Shown in pieces: positions 37,401 through 50,000 of a stretch of DNA of 64,000 nucleotides. Origin of the DNA: Tiliqua scincoides (lineage: Eukaryota; Chordata; Lepidosauria; Squamata; Scincidae). Under the pieces are notes generated by a model, which saw only the letters and a program-made list of their open reading frames with translations, searched no databases and had not been told where the DNA came from. The stretch lies in contig NC_089826.1 in NCBI RefSeq assembly GCF_035046505.1, positions 7,668,254-7,732,253 on the forward strand. Reading direction: 5' to 3'. The position numbers and the translations under genes are program-made. Position 1 is the stretch's first letter. The number at the start of each line of letters is the position of its first letter.

Positions 37401-40400
37401 AACCACTCCCTTCGTAGCTGGTTGCTGCTGAATAAGGTAATCTCAGTGTTGTATGAAGGGCTTCCCACTAATACAGTTTGGGGGAGAGGCTTTTGCTACA
37501 CCAGTGTAACCACCCCCCCTCCAAAAAAAGCATTGTGCTAATATAATTAAAATGCCCATATTCCACATAGGAAGCCAATTTCTCAGATGTGCTCGGGAGC
37601 TCCTTACAGAAGGGTGGAATGCGATCCACTGAGACTGATGATTCATGAGATTTACAAAAGCATTTTGATGGTGTGCTCTTATCAGAAATGCCATTTCCTA
37701 CCGCTAACTGTTGCACCTGCTCGTCCAAGTTCCCGGCTTCTTGGCTGTACTGATCCCTTTCACTCTCAGCCTCGGAACGAGCCAGAAGCAACTGTTTCTC
37801 CAGATCTTCAATCTATGGGATTGACGCAGACACACACAAAAGGAATGGACTTATAGCATCTTTCTCTTGAAGAGCACAAGCGTAAGTTCAGTATGATCCT
37901 ATTCTGAAGGAGCAGAGAAAAAGAACAGAATGTGCTCTGGTTTCTACCCAGAACATGTTGAGGATATGCTTCCAACTGTATGGACAATACCTGTTGAAAG
38001 CTCTGAAACTAAAAGGGAAGTTGGCTAAATAAAATTTTCTGTGGTTGTTGGCTTCATTGCTCTGGCTAGGTCTTATTCCTGCCAATGACAAGCAAAATCA
38101 GAATAAATTATGCATTATGATGTGCATAATTTGCACATCATAAATGGCAGACCAACTTATGAGAAACTATGCAAAGGAGCTTGAGTTGCCTAATTTATAT
38201 AGGCTGCAAAAATCTATTTCTCTTGGAGCAGAATGTGAATTACCTACTTGCGGATTATTATTTTTTAAATGCTGAATTAATCAGCACTGGGGAAGAATGA
38301 TCCTGTACAAACAGCACCCTTTTAAGTTAGCAGAGGTGTACTTGTGCACCAGGCCATATGAACCTGCTGTACTATTAGACTGAGTCAGACCACTAGTCCA
38401 TCTAGCTCAGTACTGTCTACACTGGATGGCAGTGGCATTCCAGGATTTCAGGCAGAGGTCTATCCCATCCCTCCCTGAGACTGCCAGGGACCTATGCTGG
38501 GGAGAGGTACAGGGGCTCTTCATCATCTGCGAGTTAGGCATCTGAGGATTTGACCCACCATGGGTTCTGAACCCATGGTGGCAGGACCCACAGAGGACCT
38601 CTCAGACATGACCAGAGGTCACCACCAGGAGGTCTTCTGAGTTTTTCGCGAAAACCAGAAGTGTCTATTAAAAGACTCCGGCAGGCCTTCTAAGTCACAG
38701 CGAGGTCACTGTTGCTCACTGTGCAACCTCCCCACAGTTCAGAAGATCTTTGGGATGTGACCTCCCAGATGCGGCCTCCAGTTGCATCCAGAAGGTCCTC
38801 TGTGGATTGGACTGCGGATTTGATTATCTATGGTTTTCAGCATCTGCGGAGGTTCTGGGAACAGAACCCCCATGGATGCCGAGGACTGGCCTGTACTGCT
38901 GTTCCTTGTCTTCTCCTCAGGAGACGGAGTGACTACTGTAGCTAGTTGACTTTTGATCTCTTGTTGTAGATTCTAGTGGTATTGGTATGCTCACTTCCTA
39001 CCTGCCTAATCCAGCGAAAAAGGCAGGTGGGAGAATGAAGTGCTGCCAAAAGGCCTGCTCTTCTTCCTTTGCACAGGCTGCCTCTTGATCAACCCTACTT
39101 TACCACCATCCCAGAGCTACCTACATTCTAGAATATTCACAATGTAGTGCTAAACTTTGAGTGTGTTGGGGAATTGCTGTGTTGTGCCTCCTCCTTTAGC
39201 AACAGCATAAGTCTGAGGTCTTGTGGGAGAAGCGAGCAATGTGACTATTTCTCATGCTACCATCGCCCCTCGACCTTCCCTTACCCCAGGAACTGTGATT
39301 CCTCCCATGTAACCTGGAACTTCTATTGTACTGTAGCATGTGCAAAGAAAATTCTACATAGTCCTCCAATCTTCTGAGGTCAAAAAGGGCCCTCAGAAAC
39401 TGCGCTGTTGCTGGGGTTTAGCCCTTCTTTCTGCTGACAGAAAATGACTACAGATTTTTCTTTTTCCTGACACGAGTGCCTTGCACTTATGACTGCACAC
39501 ACCAACCACAGATGCTAGCCACATCTGTTTTACACTCACCTTGTCCTCAGACGTTCGCCTCGATTCTCGTACCTCAGAACGCAGCTGAGACACAGTGCTT
39601 TCCAGCTGACTAACCTGGCGCGCATACAGTGAATTCTGGTTCCTTGCTTGCTCTCTAAGGAAAAACAAATAGAAGAGGAAAAATAAACAGCTTAAAAAAA
39701 ATGGAATTGTGACACATTTAGGGATAGTTTAGTCATAAGACTGTGTGGCAAACAACATGATGGCAGTAGTCCAAGCAACACTCAATTAACTTATGGAACT
39801 CACCACCACAAGATGTGGTGATACTAGCTTAGAAGATTTAAAAAAAGTTAGATAAATGCATGGAGGAGAGATCTGCCAGTGTTCATTGGCCAGGATCACT
39901 AAATGGAAGCACCATGTTCAGACGTGACAGGCAAGGTGGGGAACAAATATGAGGGGGAGGCTCTGGCCTTTGTACCATGCTTTTAGGCCTCTGAAAGGAA
40001 TTTGTCTGGTCACCATTAAATACAAAATGCTGGCTAAACCTTTTGGCAGATACAGCTGGGCTCTTCTTATGTTCTCCCTCTGCAAGAGCAGGTGCACACA
40101 CCAGGTATCCTCCTGGGTTCTTCTTTGCTCTTTGATGGTCAGATGGTAAAAGTGACTAGAGGGGATTCAGCTGGAGCGCTCACTGTGGCCTTACCTGAAT
40201 CAGGAGGACCATGCATGAGTGGTAAATGCTTGACTGACACCCAGACTGGATTACTGCAATGCCCTCTATGTGGGGCTGCCCTTAAAGACTGTCTTGGAAC
40301 TGCAGTTAGTGGAGAATATGCAATTTGACTTGGTTGAGCCGCCGCCGCTGTTACGGCTGCTGGTTCATTTCTGTGCCCGATTTAAAGTGCTGGTGATTAC

Positions 40401-40977
40401 CTTTACAACCCTTTAAGACTCCAAGCTAGGGTATTTGAAGGACCATCTTCCTTTAAATAAATGAATGAGCTGGTGAGAAAAAAGGCATTTTTGCAAGATG
40501 TGTGTGGGGGAGGGGCTTAAGAATGCAAGAATAATTTTTCAGTTCTAACCTGCCCCCACGCTTTGAGATGGGGTGAGGTAGAAATAATAAAATACATTGA
40601 TGAAACACACTGCAATCCTACACTGGAGCTGTCTACTTCCAACCAGCTTTCACTTACCCCAAATGTCTCAATCCAAAATGTCTGTATAAAAGACCAAAGT
40701 GCTCTGGAGACAACGCATAGTAAGAAGTTGGACCCAGTCCCCCACCCTGGTTGTTATAATTGAGGTCTGTGTGTATGTTTAGCAGATGAAATTCGCTTTA
40801 GAATACTTGCAGTGAAGTACTTGCAGAATACTATTACTGAGAGACATACTGAATGATTTCCAGTTGGCTTTGGATACTGTTTGCATGACTCTGGGAAGCC
40901 TTTGCTTTCTCACACAGTACGACCATCTCCTTTTCATGTTCACTTATCAGTCTCTCCATACTGTTATGGGGAGGGGG

Positions 40978-41046
<69 letters not shown>

Positions 41047-44000
41047 AGCAATCTACCTAGAAGCAGTCAGTTCTGAACACTGAGTCACACTGTAGCATGA
41101 CAAAATAACATCTTAATTTCTAATAATTTTAATGTTACATGTATTATTGCAACATAATTGTGTAATATTACATTCTAAATAATAACATGTTCCATGATAA
41201 GGCTTGATTCTTTATGGCTGGGGTCATCAGGGGATAGGAAGAAGGGTTAAGTCCCCACCCCAAGGTTGCCCTCCCTTTACTATGCCTACTAAGAATGAAT
41301 GGCTGCCATACCTTCTTGCAAGGAAAAATAACGCTCTGCTTTGGGGAACAGTGTTGCAAGGAAGGGAAAGCCTGCTTTATACCCCCATAGTGGGAACCTC
41401 TGACTCTGCAATGGACAACAGGGGAAGATGGAATTCTCCATCCCTGCTCTCTCATCATTCCGTTCATTATGGAGGCAGGTATGGGGCAAGGTATGGGGCA
41501 AGTCTGTTTTCTGGGGCTGCAACCTCCAAGGCCAAACTACATGTTATGGTAAAGGAATTTGTGCATCTAGCATAACTTTGCACAGTTGCACAATTTTTTG
41601 TTTTAGATAGTACAGTAATTCTAAAATTTTGCTGTCGACTTTTGTGTGAAGAACTGAGATTTATGGAAAAGTGGGGATGAATAACTTGATTTATAAAAAA
41701 CATTTTGATACAGCTAGATAACGTTTCTAATAAATAAGAGTAACTAAAAAATACCTAATTCTTTCTGTTAAGGAAATTGGGAACAAGCTGACATACCTGT
41801 CTTGATGCTGTCGAAGCAAAGCATCTGTTTTGGAATCTGATTCTTTCTTGATTGCTGTCAATTGATCTTCCAGCTGTTATTAATTAACAGCCACAATTAA
41901 CAGCCAGGTGAGCAATTATTCTATTATCACTACATGAATATTTCATGAAAGCACAGTATAAAGGGCTACTCTCTCAAAACTGAAGGTACCATAGGCCATT
42001 TCTAGAACACAGACATCGACAGATAGCCAAAATGGTTGGATTCACAATCGTGAGACAAAATGCTAAACCATAGTTCGTGCTAACTATAATTAAGTACCCA
42101 CACCATAGTCCTACGGCTCTGAGTCCAGTCAGAAGTATGATCCAGTATGCGTACTTAAGGCCCAGCAATTTCAAACACATGCACTATGCACAGCCCAGGA
42201 ACATGGTTCATAACAGTGGCTAATAACTACTACAGTAAAATGGCAGTACCACAGTTAGATTAAAAATGAATGTACTGACTAACTAACGAAAGAGGAAATG
42301 GTATACACAAGTTTTGCTTGCTTGCAGGTTTCTGCGAGGTACCCGACTGATCACTTTGGAAAACAGGATCCTGGACTAGACCATCTTTTGGTCTGATCAG
42401 GCAAGCTCCTTCTTAAGCCTGTACCCTAACAGGATCAGACTAATCTGACCCTGATTATGGTGGTGTTCACTGTGTACTGCCTCTCCCTGCCCAAGTAGCT
42501 AGTGCCCTTTGTGCTGAAACTGCATCCAAGGTGAGCTTAATGGAAAAGCACTTACTGAGGCAAGCTTCCCTTTGAGATACAACACCTCTGATTCGAGATC
42601 TTGTAGGACTTTACTAAAAGCGGAGGGCAGGCTGCAGATGTGGAGACTGGCGATGCTCTCATGTTCATACACCTTCTTGCCTGAAGTTTCTTCATAGCTC
42701 AGCAGGACATTCCGTAGTTGCTGGAGCACATCCTCGTGGCCCTGTATCATCTTCCTCAGATGCTCTGTTTGGCTGTTGGCCTCTTTCAGCATCCCTTCCT
42801 GGAGCTGACTGGCTGTTTGCAAATCAGTAATTGTGGATTTCAGCTGGAAAGCGAGGTCGTCTTGAGACTGGGACTCTCTTCGTCTATTCATCAGAAAAGG
42901 AAGCAGACAATCCAAGATCAGGGGCCGTGGACAACTTTGCAATTGTGTTTTAATGTTTCTTCTGCAGCCTCAAAGAGACAGGGAAGGGGACACCTTCCTA
43001 CCTTTACCTTTTTGCCGACTATATACTCCAACCCCTAAAAGTGTTGTTAGAATTGTAGCAGATGGATTATTACTAAACTGATGTCAAAATAGGGCTCTCA
43101 AAGCAGGTAAGCTCTCAAAGATAATACAACAGCAAAAATAAGGTAGCATGAAAACACTTTAGGCTCATGCCATCACTAAATGACAGCATCAATAACTACA
43201 ATCAAGAGAACTAAAACAGCTTTCAGTTCTCTCCAACAATTCTAAATAAAACAGTCTTTATCTTTTTCATGAACACCAGGAGAGAATTGGCTACGCATAC
43301 TTTCCTAAGTAGGGAGTTCCAGAGATAGGGTACTACTACAAAGAAGTTTCTAGTCTGTGTCATCCATATTAGAAGGGCTTCCTTTTTAGAAGCAAGCATG
43401 AGTAGAGCCTCTTTTGACATTTTCATGGAATGAGGAGGAAATATGTAAGAGATTGGGAATAGTGCTCAAGACCACACACTCCCTACTGCCAACACGTGTG
43501 TGTTGAATTCCAACCTCTCCCAATATTGGCCCTAGCCAGCACTAAATGTTACATTGGAAATGACATTAACCACAGTTAAGGCTTACCAGATTTCTTTCTT
43601 AGCCAGGATTGGATAGGTCCAATTTCAGGTTATCCCCTTTAGGTAAGCTGTAGGATTGATTATCTCTCTATGCATGTGCAAGCTTGCCCACTGGGCATAA
43701 AATATGATTCCCTTCTACAATTCAGCAGTGCTACTGCACTGTGTGAGACTTACAATGGGGAGAAGCTGTGGACTAGCAGTGTAGCTGCTACTAATTCAAC
43801 CTTCCTTCTAATAGTTTGCTCTTTGAAAGTTGCTCTTTGGTTGTTGAGCAACTTTCATATTCAAGGACCCTGAGAGGCAAAAGCCCAGTGATTTCACCTG
43901 AGTTCCACGAGGATGGTCACCAGTTCAATTCCTGGTTTCTCTAGGTGGGACTCGGAGAGGCCCCTGCCTGAAACTCTGGAGAGCCACTGAAAATATGTAG

Positions 44001-47000
44001 GCAGCCCAATTCTAACTAAATTCCCTTCACAACTGGAGTGCATGGTGCATCCTGTGGCAGAGTCACAGGCAGAGTCCAGTGGGTCACCTCAGATCTGCGC
44101 CAGCTACTTTGCTGGCACAGGTCTGAGGTGAGTAAGGCAGAGGGACTGGGGGGAGGGGAATAGGATGAAGGTATTGGTGCAAGTCACTGCTACAGATTCT
44201 GTCCCCACTGCTAGTTTACTGGCTTGGGGGAGGGGGCAGTAGGCTCTGGCATGGACCATCAGCAGCCATTTTACAACAGTAGAATACTATTACTCTGTCC
44301 TAAAACCCCCTGTGCATCACTGCAGTTCTAATTAGGATTGGGCCATTAGTCAGAGGAACCATTAGTTAGAGGGACAGGACTAAAGGCAGCTTCATAAGAA
44401 CATAAGAACATAAGAACAGCCCCACTGGATCAGGCCATAGGCCCATCTAGTCCAGCTTCCTGTATCTCACAGCGGCCCACCAAATGCCCCAGGGAGCACA
44501 CCAGATAACAAGAGACCTCGTCCTGGTGCTCTCCCCTACATCTGGCATTCTGACTTAACCCATTCCTAAAATCAGGAGGTTGCGCATACACATCATGGCT
44601 TGTACCCCATAATGGATTTTTCCTCCAGAAACTCGTCCAATCCCCTTTTAAAGGCGTCTAGGCTAGACGCCAGCACCACATCCTGTGGCAAGGAGTTCCA
44701 CAGACCGACCACGCGCTGAGTAAAGAAATATTTTCTTTTGTCTGTCCTAACCCGCCCAACACTCAATTTTAGTGGATGTCCCCTGGTTCTGGTATTATGT
44801 GAGAGTGTAAAGAGCATCTCCCTATCTACTCTGTCCATCCCCTGCATAATTTTGTATGTCTCAATCATGTCCCCCCTCAAGCGTCTCTTTTCTAGGCTGA
44901 AGAGGCCCAAACGCCGTAGCCTTTCCTCATAAGGAAGGTGCCCCAGCCCCGTAATCAGCTTAGTCGCTCTCTTTTGCACCTTTTCCATTTCCACTATGTC
45001 TTTTTTGAGATGCGGCGACCAGAACTGGACACAATACTCCAGGTGTGGCCTTACCATCGATTTGTACAACGGCATTATAATATTAGCCGTTTTGTTCTCA
45101 ATACCTTTCCTAATGATCCCAAGCATAGAATTGGCCTTCTTCACTGCCGCCGCACATTGGGTCGACACTTTCATCGACCTGTCCACCACCACCCCAAGAT
45201 CTCTCTCCTGATCTGTCACAGACAGCTCAGAACCCATCAGCCTATATCTAAAGTTTTGATTTTTTGCCCCAATGTGCATGACTTTACACTTACTGACATT
45301 GAAGCGCATCTGCCATTTTGCTGCCCATTCTGCCAGTCTGGAGAGATCCTTCTGGAGCTCCTCACAATCACTTCTGGTCTTCACCACTCGGAAAAGTTTG
45401 GTGTCGTCTGCAAACTTAGCCACTTCACTGCTCAACCCTGTCTCCAGGTCATTTATGAAGAGGTTGAAAAGCACCGGTCCCAGGACAGATCCTTGGGGCA
45501 CACCGCTTTTCACCTCTCTCCATTGTGAAAATTGCCCATTGACACCCACTCTCTGCTTCCTGGCCTCCAACCAGTTCTCAATCCACGAGAGGACCTGTCC
45601 TCTAATTCCCTGACTGTGACTTCATATATTCCAGGGTTGCAGGGGTGGTTAGTGAGCCCAATATCAGACTGGATGCAGTGCACTGCCAAGGGGGCTGTTA
45701 GCATGCTGTGGTGAGGCTTCTTGCAAAACTTAGCACTTTGCACCCCCTCTAGCTACGCCACTGGGCTGACCTCAGAACATGATCTGTGTTCCCATTCAGC
45801 CAGAAAGCTGCAGTTGGAACAAAACGCTTAGGAAGTGTCACCATCTCTAGCCTGCGCTGTGAAAGCTCACCTCAGATCAGCAATGGAGTCTTTCTCCCTC
45901 TGCACCTCTCGAAGTGATGTCTGCAGTTCAATTATAGTCTGTCTCAAAGTGAATTTTTGTTTCTCGTGGCACTCGGTGGTCTGCAGAAGTGAAAATAGCA
46001 GAACAAAATGATACCGGGCTAAATACAGTTTTGAGGGATGGGGCAAAGCAAATTATTGAGTGCTGACAGGCAAACAGTGCGCCATGCCAGTGAAAATACC
46101 ACTATGGGGAGGGGCTGTGTTTAACTGGTACATAGCATCTACTTTGCATGAAGAATGTCCCAGGTGTAATCTCTGGCATCTCCACACATCCAGAGAAGAA
46201 GGGTGTAAATTCTTAGAGCAGCTTGGGAAGACACCAGTCCATGCTCTACCTACCGAGCCAAAATAAAGAATGAATGTGGCACTAAAGAATTAGCTCAACA
46301 GACTCTACTGAACAGATTACAGCCTGCTGTAACCAGGAATGCATGCAATCTATATGCTGCAAATGGACTGCAAATGAGTGATAAATATCTGCCCAAGCAA
46401 CTGAGTTGTACATGCCTGACCCAGTGGTGTAGCTAGATGTGTGTGATTTGGTGCCGAGTACAGAATTCTGTATCCTGAGAATCTAACTTTATTTTTTTTT
46501 AAAAAAAAGCTTCTAGCCCTTATGGATGAAAATATACACTGGACAGTTTGATGGCAATTTATGGTGAAACCTACAAAGCTACAGAGTCCTGGTTGTAACA
46601 TCCATTGACCACAGGTAAACAGCAGTCAGTACACTAGTTCTGAGTTTGAAACTCACCTCACTTAGCCTCTTCTGCAGTTCTCTGACTTGCTGAGAATATT
46701 CTTCCAAGATGGTCTCAATATGCTCTTTCCCCGAGTAAGTACCGGATCTTCTCTGGTTCTCAACATCCAATTTTTCATATTTAGTGTACAAGATTTTGGG
46801 TGGGCTACTGCTAGCAAGGGCTGAACTAGGGACAGTGGAGGTCTCCGCCGATGAGCTGTGCATGCTGGAAGATAGCTGGGTGGGGCTACTGCTGCGCAAC
46901 TGAATGGAAGCACCTGGGAAAGCAACACAGAATGTCAGAGTCACTAAAGGAAGCGCAAAGGGAGAACATGTGACCGACCATAGCACTTACCTGTTCCACA

Positions 47001-50000
47001 GCCATTCATAAGCACACAAAATTAGGAGCAAAATGAGGTTCGGTCACAGCCATGCTCTACTGAGGTAGTGGAGAACAGTAGCACAGCAAGCTGGGGCAGT
47101 CTGCCCTGAGTGATGTGCCTGGGGGGTGATAGATGCACCACCCGAGCCCCCACTGTGCCCTCCAGCTTACCCAAGGCTCCAAATGGCCACTCCAGAAGCA
47201 CTTCAGCAATGGTGTGATAATGTCATCATATCACTGCTGAACCACTTCTAGGTGTTGTGCATTGCTTTGGGTGATTAAGGCGGGGGTGGAGGCAGGCTGT
47301 GCAGCATGGCCTCTCCCAGTTTGAAGAGACACTAGGCCAACAGACTGAGGCAAAGAGGCAAAGAAGGAAGGCCCACAGCCAGGGAGACAGAACAGGGCAG
47401 ACTGCACTTGCTCCCAGTGTGGAAGGGATTGTCACTCCCGAATTGGCCTTTTCAGCCACAGTAGACGCTGTTCCTGAACTACCATTCAAGAGCGCGATAC
47501 CATAATCTCTCGAGACTGAAGGTTGCCAACTACCGCATAGCACAGAGGTGACAACCGCCCCAGGTAGCACCCTTGTTGGCAACATCACTGGTGAAGAATG
47601 GACATTAGACAGTGGTGTGTACCTGTACAACTGGTAAAGTAGCACAGAACACTTCATCCAGAGAACTTCAGGGTGACTTTCAGCTGGCTGGCTTGTGTGA
47701 TCCACAAGCTCACGACTATATTTCTCAATTGAACTGCATAAGCCACCTACTAGAGGTAAAGATCGAGCTCATATTTAACAACTCCACGATGAGCCAGGGA
47801 CCCAGAGCTTGCAAGGCCTTGACAACAATCTCTCAATTCACTTCAACCTCTATGCACCTCTTGAATGCATGAACAAGTCAGGCTGGTTGGCAACCTTCAG
47901 TCTCAAAAGACTATGGTATAAGCCTACAGCACCCGGTATTCCCAGGCAGTCTCCCATCCAAGTACTAACCAGGCCTGACCCTGCTTAGCTTCCGAGATCA
48001 AACGTGAGCTCAAGGGTGCCTACCAGCTGTTGGCAGCCTCACTGTCCTGCTTCTAGTGCCAGGTGAATGCGTGGCTGCTCCGTAGCACGTTTTCTAGGAC
48101 CAGTTAATGGGGTGGCTGATAGGGGTTTTCTGGCTTGGCTGTTTTGTCTTGGGATTATGTTTGTTATGATACTTCATTTATTGTAAGCTGTTTTAACTGG
48201 CGCTGGTGGAAAAGGCAGGGTCTATGTTTTAAAAATAAATAAATAAAACCCAGTACGCAATCCTCCACTTAGCTGCCTACTGTCCCTAAAGGCCAAATCA
48301 CATGCTACAATAGACAAGGAATGGCTGCAAAATGTTTCATGTTGCGCTCTAATAATTGTACAGCGCTTTTAAATTTGTCATATGTTTTGCAATGTATGTA
48401 ATGTTTAAAACGTAATTTAAAACGTCGCTTGAGTCTTTAAGCAGGGATTAATTGCAGGATCTAGAGTCCCAGTGTTTCACTTTCAACTGTGGAAAGCATC
48501 TTCAGGAGCTACCAAGAATCTTTATCCTCTCCTCTGTTAGTTGGCCACCAGCTTAACTGACAGCTCCTGCTTGAATTTTTAAATGCATACTTGCGCTCTT
48601 TGTTCATTATTACACAATTTGCTATAGAGGTTTCTCCTCAAAGTTTTTTATTCTAGTATGGGGTGCCCAAACCCCGGCCCTGGGGCCACTTGCGGCCCTC
48701 GAGGCCTCTCAATGCGGCCCTCATGGAGTCCCCAGTCTCCAATGAGCCTGAGATTTGTTGGAGCCCACTCTGGCCTGATGCAACGGATCTCAGTGTGAGG
48801 GCGACTGTTTGACCTCTCGCGTGAGCTGTGGGATGAGGGCTTCCTCCACTGCTTGCTGTTTCACATTTGTGATGCAGTAGCGGCAGCAAAGGAAAGGCCA
48901 GCCTTGCTTTGTGCAAGGCCTTTTATAGACCTTGAGCTATCGTAAGACCTTCATTCATTCATATAAGTTCATCTTTAATATATTCATTTATGTAAATTTA
49001 TTCAAATTTTAAATGTAAATTAATTCTTTTTTTCCCTGGCCCCCAACACAGTGTCAGAGAGATGATGTGGTCCTCCTGTCAAAAACTTTGGACACCCCTG
49101 TATCTAGCATATTTGAGTGCTGGAAGCCTGTGCAGTGTTCGTCCATACAATAGTCCTATTTGGCCGGTCACTGTTATTTATATTTTACAGATGGGGAACA
49201 GAAGACTGAGAGATAGCAAGGAGAACAAAGGCAAGGCATGAACCTGCTTTTCTAGACTTCTGCCTTCATCTAGTGCAGTGTTTCTCAAGGTTTGTCCACC
49301 ACCGTACGGCTTCACATGGTCCATCTGTTCAAAGTACCGCTGGAAGTAACTGATGATGACATCATCACCAGTTACTTCTGGGTTGAGAAGCCAGATGCAA
49401 CACAACAAACACCAGTAAGAGGCTCAGGGTGGACGAGAGGGCTTTTTCGAGTATGGAAAAAGAGTATGGAGCTCTGTCCACTGAGCCTCCTATTGTTGTT
49501 CGTTGTGTCACATTCCTGGTCTTGCTGCCAGGCCGCAGCTGTCCAGGTGTCCTGTGAGTACCACCAGACACCACCTCAAGCACCACTGCTGGTACCCATA
49601 CCACTGGCCAAGAAACACTAATCTAGTGAATGAAATTCTCTGATCTGAAAATACCTTGAGGCGGTCGGCTGTGGAAAAGTCCACTGCAAGGCATATCCAT
49701 TTTATTTTACACACAGGTTGTACGTACTTGTCATGTTGCAAGGAGAGACAGTTCCTTCTCGATGGCTGATGGATTCCACTGAGAACTTGGTGGCTTCTTC
49801 CTGGAGTTTCAAGGTCTCTTTGGCTTGTCTCTGCAGTGCTTCCCTTTGCAATTAATACAAATGTGAATGGAGATTAAGCTGTTTCATCTGCTACTCAATT
49901 CTACAATCGGGCCTGGGGTCAGAGGTCAGCCAGTTTGGCCCATACCCATCAGACGGCCCACCTGGTCAGGCCAGCCCTTAACCTGGGCTTTGTGATAGCG

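Noticed and set aside
47920-48005. Possible 5S rRNA gene
   Set aside because: Only the middle and 3' part of 5S is present, the tail is a LINE 3' end, and a second copy with flanking duplications shows it is a SINE.
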